Below, piece after piece: positions 8,459 through 17,348 of a stretch of DNA of 64,000 bases. The position numbers were made by a program, and so were the translations under genes. This stretch comes from ZAX-1 sp046533095 (GTDB taxonomy: Bacteria; Bacillota; Clostridia; Lachnospirales; Lachnospiraceae). Location: contig JAJQRA010000033.1 in assembly GCA_046533095.1 (NCBI GenBank), positions 62,001-126,000 on the forward strand. The letters are read 5' to 3'. Numbering within the stretch: the stretch's first letter is position 1; the number at the start of each line of letters is the position of its first letter. The notes below the pieces were generated by a model, which was not told the origin of the DNA, searched no databases, and saw nothing but the letters and a program-made list of their open reading frames with translations.

Positions 8459-8644
8459 CTATATATCAAATCTAGTGGTATGTTCTTTAATATCTTTTAA
8501 TTCTTCCAAGAACTCTTCAAACATCTTTTCCGATTCTTTTGATACCTCAACATCTAAATCTGGATTGCGCTGGTATTCGTCTAAAGCCTTTCGCAAAGAA
8601 TCCTCATTATCCAAATAGCATCCCCCCTTTAACTCCTTATCCAT
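8459..8644 (-). CDS. Small acidic protein of unknown function
   Basis: 61 residues, rich in Glu and Asp (KESEKMFEEFLEELKDI), predicted helical. AGGAGG eight bases before the ATG at 8644 overlaps the end of the upstream toxin-like gene, so the two were co-translated. That position and the charge fit an immunity- or antitoxin-type partner, but this is only context. A second copy of its 3' end lies at 7440. Confidence 0.55.
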   Translation of the reverse strand: MDKELKGGCYLDNEDSLRKALDEYQRNPDLDVEVSKESEKMFEEFLEELKDIKEHTTRFDI

Positions 8645-8646
8645 AA

Positions 8647-9305
8647 TCAAAACCTCCTAAAGTCTAAATCTTGTGATTTATACAACTTAGTCCAAGCAAG
8701 AAGCAACGTCTCTCCGTCATTTAATTTAATACCATTCCTATCCAGCATCTTCACAAATTCTTCGAAGCTAGCTTTAAAACTTCCAAAGGCATATTGCTTG
8801 CCAATGCGCTTAGCAGCATAATATATATTATTCCCACTACTTATGTACATGTTGTTTATTGATTCATAGGCTAAAATGTTTGTATATCATTCAGGGAAAA
8901 CATTGTACTGTTCGTATGGTTATGGACAAGGGATAGTAAATTTTTTGTAGAATTCTTAATAATATCTAAAACCCCTACACTATCTCTAAGCTTAATGTTG
9001 TTTTCATCATCCTCAAGTAATTTAAATCTACTCAAAAGTTCAGCATTGTTCTCATTCAGTATAGTTAAGTACTCTCTATTATTCAACTGTCCCATTACAG
9101 AGCATTCGTTACATGCCCTTAAAATATTTTCTTTATACGTTTGACTCACATTTAAACCAATATCACCAACGTTCACATTCATAATCTCAATAGGATTATT
9201 TTTATAAGCTTTTCTCTGACTTAGTATATCTCCCTCGCCTAAGCCTATTGTACCACGTTTCCCACCGCTGTCAACGAATTTCTCCTTCCACTCATGGTAT
9301 TTCAT
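8647..9305 (-). pseudogene. Frameshifted JAB/MPN-like (phage MuF or polymorphic-toxin type) protein
   Basis: Two reading frames join at 8871-8880. The upstream part (from 9305) ends LLSLVHNH..FSLNDIQTF and the frame one base over continues LAYESINNMYISSGNNIYY to 8647. Adding one T in the TTTT run restores a single 220-residue protein. The HNH followed by S and D nine residues later is typical of JAB-like metal sites in phage head-morphogenesis/toxin proteins. The N-terminal region (YHEWKEKFVD) begins abruptly, so the true 5' end may also be lost. Confidence 0.6.
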
Positions 9306-9466
9306 ATCTTATGGCACATAGTATGTTTCACCCTCGCTATTCCTTGCTGCGTGCTCCCCGGCGGATGCCAAGATCGTCGTCGAAATACGGCGCTTGGGTC
9401 AACCTGCAGCTTACATGGAATGGACCAGCCGAGCAGTTCTTTATGTTCTTCCTCAAAAGTTTTCAT
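9302..9466 (-). CDS. Short ORF of doubtful reality
   Basis: 54 codons starting MKTFEEEHKELLGWSIP, with GGGAGGG eleven bases upstream. It overlaps the start of the toxin-like gene by 4 bases. The second half is GC-rich and odd in composition (RRRSWHPPGS), suggesting a recombination scar. It may be the remains of the true 5' region of the toxin-like gene. Not recognised. Confidence 0.25.
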   Translation of the reverse strand: MKTFEEEHKELLGWSIPCKLQVDPSAVFRRRSWHPPGSTQQGIARVKHTMCHKI

Positions 9467-9545
9467 AGAAATTAAAACCCTCCCAATGCCTCGTCAAGGC
9501 TTTTGCCTGTCAACGCTATATGTTCATTTCAAACCACCCTTCCCC

Positions 9546-9826
9546 CTAAATAGCTTCCAAAATTTCCTCGTCAATTGTCTCAATCCACTTATTCGCTTTG
9601 GGAGGTAGTGCAACTTCACAATATTTCCCTTCTTTTAATATTTCTATTTTTGAAATATTAGTTTGATCAAAACAGTCAATATATCCATCTTGCTGAATGC
9701 CTATCATTTCATATCACGTGGGAAAGTAATGCAGTCGTTAAAAGTAGTGCTGCTCCCCTCAATAATTTTTCCTTCTGTATTTGTTATCCTAACTTGTTTA
9801 TATATAAGTTCTGATAAAGATTTCAT
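9546..9826 (-). pseudogene. Frameshifted small protein gene
   Basis: AGGTGG precedes an ATG at 9826. The frame reads MKSLSELIYKQVRITNTEG and stops after 40 codons; a second frame immediately continues MIGIQQDGYIDCFDQTN to a stop at 9546. Together they look like one roughly 93-residue protein broken by a single indel near 9710. Similar small proteins are found beside polymorphic toxins, but no family was recognised with certainty. Confidence 0.5.
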
Positions 9827-9963
9827 ATATTTCCACCTTTTTTACTTGGGTAGTCTGGTATAACATGTACTCCGTTTTTTTTTTACTATAGTGGATTTGG
9901 TACTATGTCAAGAAAAAGTACAAATTAAATCGGGGAAATTTTCAAACCAATAATTAACATACC

Positions 9964-10218
9964 CTAACCAACACTTCTCATCATTTCATCCATTTTTCCC
10001 CTATATTGCTACCCATATACATTAGGCGATAAATATCCACAATAGCTATGAATTCTTACTATATTATAAAAAGTTTCAATATATTTAAACACAAGTTTAT
10101 AGGCATGATGATAGTCAACTATTTTAAATCGGTTTATCCACTCCCTTTTCAATCATGCATGAAAGGATTCTATACAGGCATTATCCCATGGATAGGCTTT
10201 CTTTGAATGGCTCTTAGC
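9964..10218 (-). pseudogene. IS3-family transposase (OrfB) C-terminal remnant
   Basis: The minus strand encodes a degraded integrase C-terminus: KKAYPWDNACIESFHA, then KREWINRFKI, then IETFYNIVRIHSYCGYLSP. These are the conserved closing blocks of IS150/IS3 integrases, including the DDE-associated NACIESF segment. In-frame TGA and TAG codons interrupt it. The element ends were not found. Confidence 0.85.
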
Positions 10219-10256
10219 AAATCCCTCTGCGGTTTACTTATCATCAACCTCGCTAG

Positions 10257-10280
10257 GGGAAATCAGTTTTGCTGATTTCC
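10257..10280. terminator. Perfect 10-bp hairpin
   Basis: GGGAAATCAG and CTGATTTCCC flank a TTTG-type loop. There is no strong T-tract on either side, so the terminator call is uncertain; it may instead be part of a lost insertion sequence end. Confidence 0.4.
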
Positions 10281-10318
10281 CAGCTCACACCCAAGTAGTA
10301 TTTATAACACACCCTTCT

Positions 10319-10803
10319 TTATGTCAAGTTTCGGATAGAATATCTCAATAAACTATAGCAAGCCGATTCCTCAGTATTATGGAGAGTCTGCATACTCTTT
10401 TCGGCGCGTTCCTCGAACCACACCGCCATTTTCCGTCGTCTTGCTGTTTTAGGTGGTAGGTGGTGTCGTTCCATCCCCGGTATTTCGTATTCGTCTGCTG
10501 ATATGTTATTATTATCAAGGATATTTTTTAATTCTTGAATGGTCACACTGAGCATCTCCTTCATATTGTTATCGTTCCAATTTTCCTCAAGTTCAGTTGC
10601 CATGTCAGAAATCTGGTGCGCAGTTTGTATTGCAGGCCACCACCCAGTTGTCCAAACAAAGGGACGATTGTCCCTGATTCAACATTTTCTATATCTTGCA
10701 AAATCCTATATTCGTGATAATTGGTTAAATCCGTTGCTCGGGACAAAGCTCGTTCTTCAAATGGTGTACTCCTTGGACTAAGGTACGGCTCTGAATCACC
10801 TCC
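10319..10803 (-). pseudogene. Degraded TNT-domain (NAD+ glycohydrolase) toxin and fused ORF
   Basis: Residues encoded from 10803 down carry TNT motifs: STPFEERALSRATDL, NYHEYRIL and VPLFGQLGGGLQYKL. The TNT domain of mycobacterial CpnT and many polymorphic toxins hydrolyses NAD+. The expected final strand after QYKL is missing; the frame then shifts into a second ORF (from about 10620 to 10319, MATELEENWNDNN...). The 5' end is cut by the inverted-repeat element at 10807. This is a dead toxin remnant, not a working gene. Confidence 0.7.
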
Positions 10804-10806
10804 CGC

Positions 10807-10924
10807 GAGGCTGTCCGAAAACCAAATTTTTTCAAACGAACACACTGTATATAGCGGTTTTATCTTCGTTTAGTACGATATATTATATTTCAAAATTTGA
10901 TTTCGGGAATTTTCGGACAGCCTC
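10807..10924. mobile_element. 118-bp inverted-repeat element (MITE or IS deletion derivative)
   Basis: The ends are a perfect 15-bp inverted repeat, GAGGCTGTCCGAAAA and TTTTCGGACAGCCTC. Imperfect pairing continues inward (CAAATTTT). The inside has no ORF. Similar GAGGCTGTCC termini occur in several transposase families, so this may be a non-autonomous copy. No clear target duplication was found. It separates the TNT remnant from a zinc-ribbon fragment. Confidence 0.8.
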
Positions 10925-11095
10925 CCCCACGAACCGTATTCATAGACAAGTCCTGAACCGCAACGCGGACACCGTATGTCCGTATTGCCATTCTTGATGA
11001 ATTCGTATTGGCATTAAAGAGCTTTAATTCTGTCTTTGTCTTTGCCTGTTCAACTCTTGATTTCATCGTAACCATAAAGCACTCTCCTAATAAAC
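10925..11095 (-). pseudogene. Zinc-ribbon protein fragment
   Basis: One minus-strand frame reads EFIKNGNTDIRCPRCGSGLV followed by YEYGSW up to the element border. The RCPRCG knuckle resembles a small zinc-ribbon module common in clostridial proteins. The frame is interrupted upstream by a stop, and the second half is cut off by the element at 10807-10924. Confidence 0.5.
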
Positions 11096-11176
11096 CCATC
11101 GTATTCGATGAAAATCCCCGCTTCTCTTTTGCCTTCTTTTCTGCATTTTCAGGCTTCGTCCTCGGATGGTTTTCAA

Positions 11177-11540
11177 ATGGATAATGATATTTTTATCATC
11201 GTAAATCCTCTTGCATCAAACGAACAAGTTCCTTCGTTTCCTCATCGCTCTCTACTATACGGTCTCCTGGGCCATTAGAAATTTCAGTAGATTTTTCAAA
11301 TTCTTTCCTTTGCTCTTCTGTTGCCGTATCTGGCAGAACGTATTCGCCAGTCTCGTCTTAAATTAATATGTCTATTATGGATGATGGTATTTTTATCATT
11401 GTAAATCCCCTTTCATTAAACGAATAAATTCCTTTGCTAGGTGGCGTGGGTTCTTTTCACTGACAGATTCTGCAAGACATTCCCTTGGGTCTTTAGCTAC
11501 ATATTCGCTTACTTAGCCTTAGCGGTTTTCTTTGCCACCC
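11177..11540 (-). pseudogene. Two tandem toxin-gene tail remnants
   Basis: Two minus-strand frames end in homologous tails: one stops at 11196 (ETKELVRLMQEDLR) and one at 11396 (LAKEFIRLMKGDLQ). The DNA around the two stops is duplicated at about 200-bp spacing. The second tail is preceded by SEYVAKDPRECLAESVSE, resembling the E-x-x-AE block of phage minor-head/MuF proteins. Neither has a start. The region 11540-11734 shows no convincing gene. Confidence 0.45.
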
Positions 11541-11734
11541 GCCTATGTGCGGCATTGCTGTAACCAGATATAACCTTCGTTTCTAATTTTTTAAGTGAGA
11601 GGGGCTTGGGTGCAAAATAAGCTTAATACCGTCAAAATCGATAAGCTCCTATGACACACCGATTGTTTTAAAAGCAAGCGCAACTTCCAATTAATTGCTA
11701 GTGTACATCCTTAATTGCTATATCGTAGCCTGCT

Positions 11735-13600
11735 CTATTCTACTTCCTTTAGTCTGTCGATGATAGTCGCCCTGCTTACAAAATGATACAAAAATCTCGG
11801 CGTACTCAAACAAATAGCAAATACCAAAAATATCATTACAAAAAATGAAGCAACCGGAAAAGTAAATACCATATATTCAAATTGTCGCGAGATAATTGTA
11901 AAAAATCCGTATGTTATCGCATTACCAAATATTCCTACAAGAAGCAGGGTCACGGATGCGTAAATTAGACCCTCATATACAAGCGTTTTTTTACTTTGGC
12001 TAGCACTCTGTCCCACGCTTTCTAAGAGGGCAAGTTCATGGCGACGCGACAATATGCTTGCCGTAATTGCATTGATAAAATTCAGTATGCCAATCAGCCA
12101 GAGTATGGCTGATATCCCATTACCCATAACAGAAAGCGTGGAAATGATATTCTGCGCTTCTTGGCGTGTGGAAATCCTTGAGCGTAATATGATATTCCCA
12201 TGGCTAGCACTCAATTCTTCAACCATACGCAATGCCTGCTTTTGTTCACTTCTTTCTATATCAAGTTCAATGTCGTAAATTTCCAGTTCTGCAACAAGTT
12301 TTTTTAGCAGGTCACTTGACATGTATATACTTGGCAACCTGTTATAGCCAATACCATAATAATCCAAAAACTCTGAAGGTAAGACGGCGTTTAGTTCAAA
12401 CGATACCGGTGTTTCCATGTTTTTAAGTGAAAATACCACACTGTCCGCTGCCATCGGTGAAAAATTTAATATGCCCCGGATGATGACAAATTCACCTCGT
12501 AGGAAAGCGGCCTCGTCTATTGGGTTTGCCAATTCCTTGTTTAATTCTGCAATGCGCTTCGCATTTACACCATATACGCAACCCGGTAAGCTAGTTGTTT
12601 CGCCCTTTGTATCCGCTATATCCATTTGTATTTCATGGACATAAGTTACTTCCTTTGCGTTCAAGCCAGGCAATCCGTCCAGGCTGTCCATAAATTCAGG
12701 GGTAAATACGTGCATGTCGCTACCAGTGACAAATCCGTACTGCTCCGTTATCCCATTCCTTAAATAAATATCCCCTTTCATATTGGTGGCTGCTGTGTCC
12801 ACGAACATGTCCACGCTTGTACTGCCAAAGATTACTGAAACAGCCAAAAACACCGTCATTCCTAAAAACAAACTGCAAAAGACCAATATCGCTCGTTTCG
12901 GCATCCGAAACACGTTGCGCCATGCCATTTTTATTGGGCTAAAAGCCGACGTACGTATTTTTTTGCGGGCAAAGCCATATTCCGAAAACCGTACTGCTTC
13001 TATCGGCGAAACCTGCGTCGCTTTCCAAGTAGGTTTAAGTGCGCCAGTTATAACGGCTATAAGTGCAAGCAATGCTGCTCCGATAAAAATTAGCGGGTGA
13101 AAGCTTATGGAATAGCCAGCCGATGCAACTTGCGTATACATGCTTAAAAACATGGGTACGGCTACCAGGGAAACAAGTGCTGAGCAAATCAATCCTAATG
13201 GTATCCCAATGGCGCAAAGTAGCAATACTTGTTGAAATATCATTCTTTTTATCTGTTTTCGTGACATGCCAATTGTATTCAATTGCCCATAAAAGCGAAT
13301 TTCTCTTGATATGGAAACGTACATCACATTATAAACCAGTAAAAAGCCGGCTATTATCAATAGGACCACCATCATTTCTAAAGCATATATGATCGGTTCG
13401 ATTTCATTGTCTGCCTCGCCCTGATACAAAGCCGTATATATTCGCTGCGTCTCTATCTGGTTTACGCATAGGCTAATAACTGTTGCAACCATAAAAGTCG
13501 TCATAAAAATAGCAAGCACCAGTGAAACATTCCTCCCGGGATTTGATGCAAGATCCTTTCGCGCTAATTTACGGATAATGGTTTTACTATTGCTTTTCAT
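11735..13600 (-). CDS. FtsX-like ABC transporter permease
   Basis: About 621 residues. A first hydrophobic segment (residues 25-47) is followed by an FtsX core of three membrane segments (about 70-205), another segment at about 240-262, a large extracellular domain (about 265-500) and a C-terminal FtsX core. Most permeases of this double-FtsX type also have a 200-residue extracellular domain after the first segment; here it is only about 25 residues, so this may be a deletion or a short variant. The ATG at 13600 (after GGCGGTGG) is preferred over GTG at 13609. No LolD-type ATPase is adjacent; the nearest ATPase, upstream, is of a different class. Confidence 0.85.
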   Translation of the reverse strand: MKSNSKTIIRKLARKDLASNPGRNVSLVLAIFMTTFMVATVISLCVNQIETQRIYTALYQGEADNEIEPIIYALEMMVVLLIIAGFLLVYNVMYVSISREIRFYGQLNTIGMSRKQIKRMIFQQVLLLCAIGIPLGLICSALVSLVAVPMFLSMYTQVASAGYSISFHPLIFIGAALLALIAVITGALKPTWKATQVSPIEAVRFSEYGFARKKIRTSAFSPIKMAWRNVFRMPKRAILVFCSLFLGMTVFLAVSVIFGSTSVDMFVDTAATNMKGDIYLRNGITEQYGFVTGSDMHVFTPEFMDSLDGLPGLNAKEVTYVHEIQMDIADTKGETTSLPGCVYGVNAKRIAELNKELANPIDEAAFLRGEFVIIRGILNFSPMAADSVVFSLKNMETPVSFELNAVLPSEFLDYYGIGYNRLPSIYMSSDLLKKLVAELEIYDIELDIERSEQKQALRMVEELSASHGNIILRSRISTRQEAQNIISTLSVMGNGISAILWLIGILNFINAITASILSRRHELALLESVGQSASQSKKTLVYEGLIYASVTLLLVGIFGNAITYGFFTIISRQFEYMVFTFPVASFFVMIFLVFAICLSTPRFLYHFVSRATIIDRLKEVE

Positions 13601-13712
13601 TTTCACCACCGCCTTTTAATCTTCCATAATTTTAGCTGTTTATCTATTCGCAACACCGCTCAAGTTCTCTATTTACAAGCCTTTTGTGATATAAGTATAT
13701 CGTTTTTTATAC

Positions 13713-13820
13713 AAAAAGTCCACCGCACTTTCGTGCGCACAGTAGACTTTTTCAGCTGGGTGTGGAGTCGTAATAAACACAAAACAAATCCTGCACTTTC
13801 GTGCGCACAGTAGAGTTTTT
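13713..13820 (-). terminator. Terminator-like hairpin and its duplicate
   Basis: AAAAAGTC...GACTTTTT surrounds an inner GCAC-TTTC-GTGC hairpin at 13713-13752. The 28-bp stretch beginning GCACTTTCGTGCGCACAGTA is repeated at 13793. It lies between the ABC transporter operon and the FtsX gene and would end the former on the minus strand. Confidence 0.6.
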
Positions 13821-13964
13821 TAGTGCCCTCTATGATTATATTATAAGGATTAATATTGCTTTTACTAGGTTATAAATGATAAGCTGCATACCTTATGACA
13901 TAATTTCTTTTTCTTGCTGCCACTCGGTCTTCATTCTCAATATATTTAAAAGAATCTGTAAAAA

Positions 13965-14849
13965 TCATGCACGTTCCTCCGCCTTATGCATTTGATACAC
14001 ATATGCATCTTCCAAAGTAATTTCATTTGATACACATTTTATTTCCGGCGTATTTTCCGAGATAAACTTAACTAAAATCCCATTGTCTCTATATTGCCTA
14101 GACGTTACGACATAGTTTTCCCCCAATTTTTCATATTCATCTTCGCCCTTTACCTGAGTCATCCATATTTTCCCTTTCGCCATATCAAGCAATGGACTCA
14201 TGCTGCCATGAAAAATAAGACTTCCTGTTTTCATAATTCCCAAATGGCTGCATGTTGCGGATAAATCTTCTACCACATGAGTAGAAAGAAGCACCGTCCG
14301 TTCTTTTGAAAAATCAACCAGCAAATTCCTGATTCGGATACGTTCTTCAGGGTCTAATCCCGTTGTTGGTTCATCCACAATTAAAATCTCAGGCTCGTGA
14401 AGCAAGGCTTGTATCAGCCCTACCCTTCTTCTCATTCCACCGGATAATTGTTTGTTCTTCTTTTTCTGATGCTGGATAAGACTGGTTTTCTCTAAATAAT
14501 ACGTAACCCGTTCTTTACAATGTTTTTGCTTGATGCCATTTAATCCACCTATATATTCAAGGGTTTCCCGCACACTCAGATGTGGATACAGTCCAAGTTC
14601 TTGTGGCAAATATCCAATCTTTTTCCTGATTGTGCGATAGTTTTCTTCTTTCAAAGAAATTCCGTTCATCTTAACATGCCCATCCGTAGGTTTTAATAAA
14701 GTTGTCAATATACGCATAAACGTTGTTTTTCCTGCACCATTTTCACCCAAAAGACCATATACCCCATGACCGATATTCAAATTCACATCATGAAGTGCTT
14801 TTGTGCCATTCTTAAACTGCATTGATAAATGCTCTACGCTAATGTTCAA
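13965..14849 (-). CDS. ABC transporter ATP-binding protein
   Basis: 294 residues with Walker A GENGAGKTT, signature LSGGMRRR, Walker B ILIVDEP and switch His in STHVVED. The class is that of ABC-2-type exporters (CcmA family). Its start lies inside the upstream membrane gene (11-nt overlap). With the two membrane proteins it should form an efflux or immunity pump. The neighbouring peptide gene and two-component system suggest a peptide-related role; this is inference. Confidence 0.93.
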   Translation of the reverse strand: MNISVEHLSMQFKNGTKALHDVNLNIGHGVYGLLGENGAGKTTFMRILTTLLKPTDGHVKMNGISLKEENYRTIRKKIGYLPQELGLYPHLSVRETLEYIGGLNGIKQKHCKERVTYYLEKTSLIQHQKKKNKQLSGGMRRRVGLIQALLHEPEILIVDEPTTGLDPEERIRIRNLLVDFSKERTVLLSTHVVEDLSATCSHLGIMKTGSLIFHGSMSPLLDMAKGKIWMTQVKGEDEYEKLGENYVVTSRQYRDNGILVKFISENTPEIKCVSNEITLEDAYVYQMHKAEERA

Positions 14850-15495
14850 GTTTCATCTCCCTCCCTTCAGAAAAGGCTTTTTTATTTATGCAGAGCATAA
14901 AAGCTACCAGCAGAATCCCAAATAGTTTTCCTACTGCCCAAAAAGACGCATCCACATCGCTGTTTAATACATTCAGCCATAGGGGAATCCGTGTACCAAC
15001 ACTACTGTTTAAAGCAAACCATAGTGCTAGGCCAAGCCCAATTCCAGCCCAAAGCTGTTGAAAAAGATTCACCAATGTAAAGCTCAAAACACCGAAAAAC
15101 AGTATACTTGCTGAAGAAGCATATAAGGACTGTATATATGCTATAGCCAGGCTTCCACCATTCCAAGATACCGGTTGATAAAACAGGTAGAAACATACAA
15201 AAGCCAAATTTCCCACCAGCTCTAGATATACCCACGATATCAGCAACCGTTTAAACAGTGTCTGATGCTGCTTTTCATATGGCAGAAGTAAAAATGTCTC
15301 CGCTCGCTTTCCACTCACTTCCATATAAAATAAGTCTGCGAAAAAAATAATTGCCAAAAATGCCATATAAGAATCTATCATAAAAATGATTTCTTTATAT
15401 CCTGCAACAGGCCTAAAAAAGACCAAGCAAATAGCAAATGTGAGAGAGTAGAATATCTTATAGGGTGGAATGCATATTTTTATATTATATTTCAA
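14839..15495 (-). CDS. Polytopic membrane protein of the ABC transporter operon
   Basis: About 218 residues with roughly five or six hydrophobic segments and no soluble domain. It is probably a permease half or accessory subunit of the neighbouring pump. A GTG at 15513 is possible, but GAGGAGG just before the TTG at 15495 makes that the likely start, overlapping the upstream stop as TTGA. It overlaps the ATPase gene by 11 nt. The family was not recognised. Confidence 0.8.
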   Translation of the reverse strand: MKYNIKICIPPYKIFYSLTFAICLVFFRPVAGYKEIIFMIDSYMAFLAIIFFADLFYMEVSGKRAETFLLLPYEKQHQTLFKRLLISWVYLELVGNLAFVCFYLFYQPVSWNGGSLAIAYIQSLYASSASILFFGVLSFTLVNLFQQLWAGIGLGLALWFALNSSVGTRIPLWLNVLNSDVDASFWAVGKLFGILLVAFMLCINKKAFSEGREMKLEH

Positions 15496-16568
15496 TACAC
15501 CCTCCTCTTCCACATAATAATGCTTAACATGGTAAGAATGATTGATAATCCGATAATTTGTACCTGCGCAAAATACGTTGCGCCTCCAATAGAAGTTCCA
15601 AAAAAAATCTCTGGGAACCTTACCAATAAAGCCAATGGTTTTATTGCGTATCCATAAGTAGCTGTACTTTCTAAAGACGAGCCCATATTGGAATAAAATA
15701 CATATAAAATCAGCATAGGGATAGCAGGAATCGGTGTTTTAAACAATATTGAAACAGCCGTATAAACAGCTATGATTGTAATCATACCCGGTACGATAAA
15801 GAGCAATACAGCCATCCACATATCTGCAAAATTTACGGGAAAATTAGAACTAATACCATGAAGCATTGCTATTATATTAATTAGCAGGGTAATCATACTG
15901 ACAACAAGCATAACTGCAATAAATCCACCTAACATCTTACCTAATATATATTCAAAAGGTCTGATTGATTTTGTATGCAACAATTCATACATATCGCTTT
16001 TCGTATCATAAATATATAAAAAAGCTAATATTATAATCCCGTAAAATGTGATTGCCACACTAAGACGATCTACAAATTTTCGGGCGAAATAAGCCGTATA
16101 TGTTTCCTGATGAAGCGATTGGTCAATAAAACTTTGCATTTCTTCAATTGTTGCTTTTCGTGCCTTTTCCGAAAATTCATATACAATATTGTGATAGCCA
16201 TAGTTCTTTTTCATATACTGGGCGAGCTCATCCAGTGACATATCTTTATCCTTTAAGTCTAAGATTATTTCTTTTGCTTCTGTTTCTGATTTTCCCAATC
16301 CTTCTGTCAAATTTGAATAGACATGCTGCCACCCTATCTGCTCCTGCTCAGCTTGCGTCGTTGGAATGTACCCCTCCATAATATCTGCATCTGAGGGATC
16401 AGCAGATTCTTTGTATGCAACCGATAATCCAGCTTCTGTCTCATAGCGTACAATATTTAAATAGGGATATAGGGTTTGATACAAGAATGCAATTACTAAA
16501 ATAGCACCAGCATAATAAATCGGATTTTTTAAGTTATCTTTTAATACTCGTAACATGATACATTTCAC
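15492..16568 (-). CDS. ABC-2-type permease-like membrane protein
   Basis: 358 residues. One N-terminal membrane segment (IYYAGAILVIAFLYQTLYP) is followed by a roughly 130-residue extracellular region and five or so C-terminal segments, a common ABC-2 permease plan. GTG start at 16568, six bases after GGGGGAG. It is the first transporter gene of an overlapping three-gene operon and lies 163 bp after the small peptide gene at 16732-16887. Confidence 0.85.
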   Translation of the reverse strand: MKCIMLRVLKDNLKNPIYYAGAILVIAFLYQTLYPYLNIVRYETEAGLSVAYKESADPSDADIMEGYIPTTQAEQEQIGWQHVYSNLTEGLGKSETEAKEIILDLKDKDMSLDELAQYMKKNYGYHNIVYEFSEKARKATIEEMQSFIDQSLHQETYTAYFARKFVDRLSVAITFYGIIILAFLYIYDTKSDMYELLHTKSIRPFEYILGKMLGGFIAVMLVVSMITLLINIIAMLHGISSNFPVNFADMWMAVLLFIVPGMITIIAVYTAVSILFKTPIPAIPMLILYVFYSNMGSSLESTATYGYAIKPLALLVRFPEIFFGTSIGGATYFAQVQIIGLSIILTMLSIIMWKRRVY

Positions 16569-16731
16569 ACATATCTCCCCCTACCTTACAAAATTTCAGA
16601 TGTTGTTTTTAATCAAATGGGTGGTTGATGGGCATTTGCTATTTAATTTTTTCCTTCGCAAGATCCCCTTGGTACATAATCGCTAAATAAATGTTCTATT
16701 ATGTATGTTCAAGGCCTTAAGTCAAAATTTC

Positions 16732-16887
16732 TTATAAAAATATATTGTTATATGCTGTTTTGGAGAATTCACATTTTGGCGTTGTAGTATAGTTTTTCCA
16801 AACCCTGCAATCATCCCAACATCCTTGTCCTTGTACATCTAATTTTTCTTTCTTATCTTCAATTTTTTTGATTTTTAAAATTTTCAT
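16732..16887 (-). CDS. Candidate RiPP/bacteriocin precursor peptide (51 aa)
   Basis: A 51-residue peptide with a strong GGAGG seven bases before the ATG. The N-terminal half is a charged, leader-like segment (MKILKIKKIEDKKEKLDVQG). After QG comes a core rich in Cys, Trp, Thr and Tyr: CWDDCRVWKNYTTTPKCEF. Three Cys, two Trp and three consecutive Thr are unusual for a random ORF. It is the gene just upstream of a same-strand ABC transporter operon and downstream of a two-component system. No modification enzyme is in the window, so it could be modified by an unlinked enzyme, be a simple bacteriocin or be a signal peptide. Confidence 0.65.
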   Translation of the reverse strand: MKILKIKKIEDKKEKLDVQGQGCWDDCRVWKNYTTTPKCEFSKTAYNNIFL

Positions 16888-17040
16888 GTTGTTTTCCTCC
16901 AAATTTTTAACTTTACTTCATTGCGTAAAATAATGATTGATAAGTGACATACTTTTGATCTTGCGAAACTAAATAAGCCCTATCCCACACTACAACCTCC
17001 CATCTAATTTTACTAATACCACGCCTTATATCTATATGAT

Positions 17041-17345
17041 AGGAACAAAGTACAGTTCCTATCATCAGATTCACGGCACGAAAAAATGTGCCTTTTTATC
17101 AGAACTTGCGCTGCAACTTCTAATAAACTATATTATAGGAACAAAGTACAGTTCCTATCATCAGATTCACGGCACGAAAAAATGTGCCTTTTTATCAGAA
17201 ATTGCGTTGCAACTTCTAATAAACTATATTATAGGAACAAAGTACAGTTCCTATCATCAGATTCACGGCACGAAAAAATGTGCCTTTTTATCAGAAATTG
17301 CGTTGCAACTTCTAATAAACTATATTATAGGAACAAAATGTCAAT
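17041..17345. repeat. 96-bp tandem repeat, three full copies plus a partial
   Basis: Units begin at 17041, 17137 and 17233, with a partial at 17329, and differ at only a few positions. Each contains three potential hairpins: GGAAC/GTTCC, GGCAC/GTGCC and a long palindrome with arms TTATCAGAA and TTCTAATAA around GCAAC. Because 96 is a multiple of three, long open frames run through it; these are not real genes. A solitary inverted copy lies at 2424-2502. Confidence 0.95.
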
Positions 17346-17348
17346 ATT

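Noticed and set aside
9248..9608. Plus-strand ORFs of 75-104 codons
   Set aside because: They overlap the toxin remnants on the other strand, lack ribosome sites and show no recognisable domain.
17041..17345. CRISPR array
   Set aside because: The 96-bp units are contiguous and near-identical throughout; there are no variable spacers.
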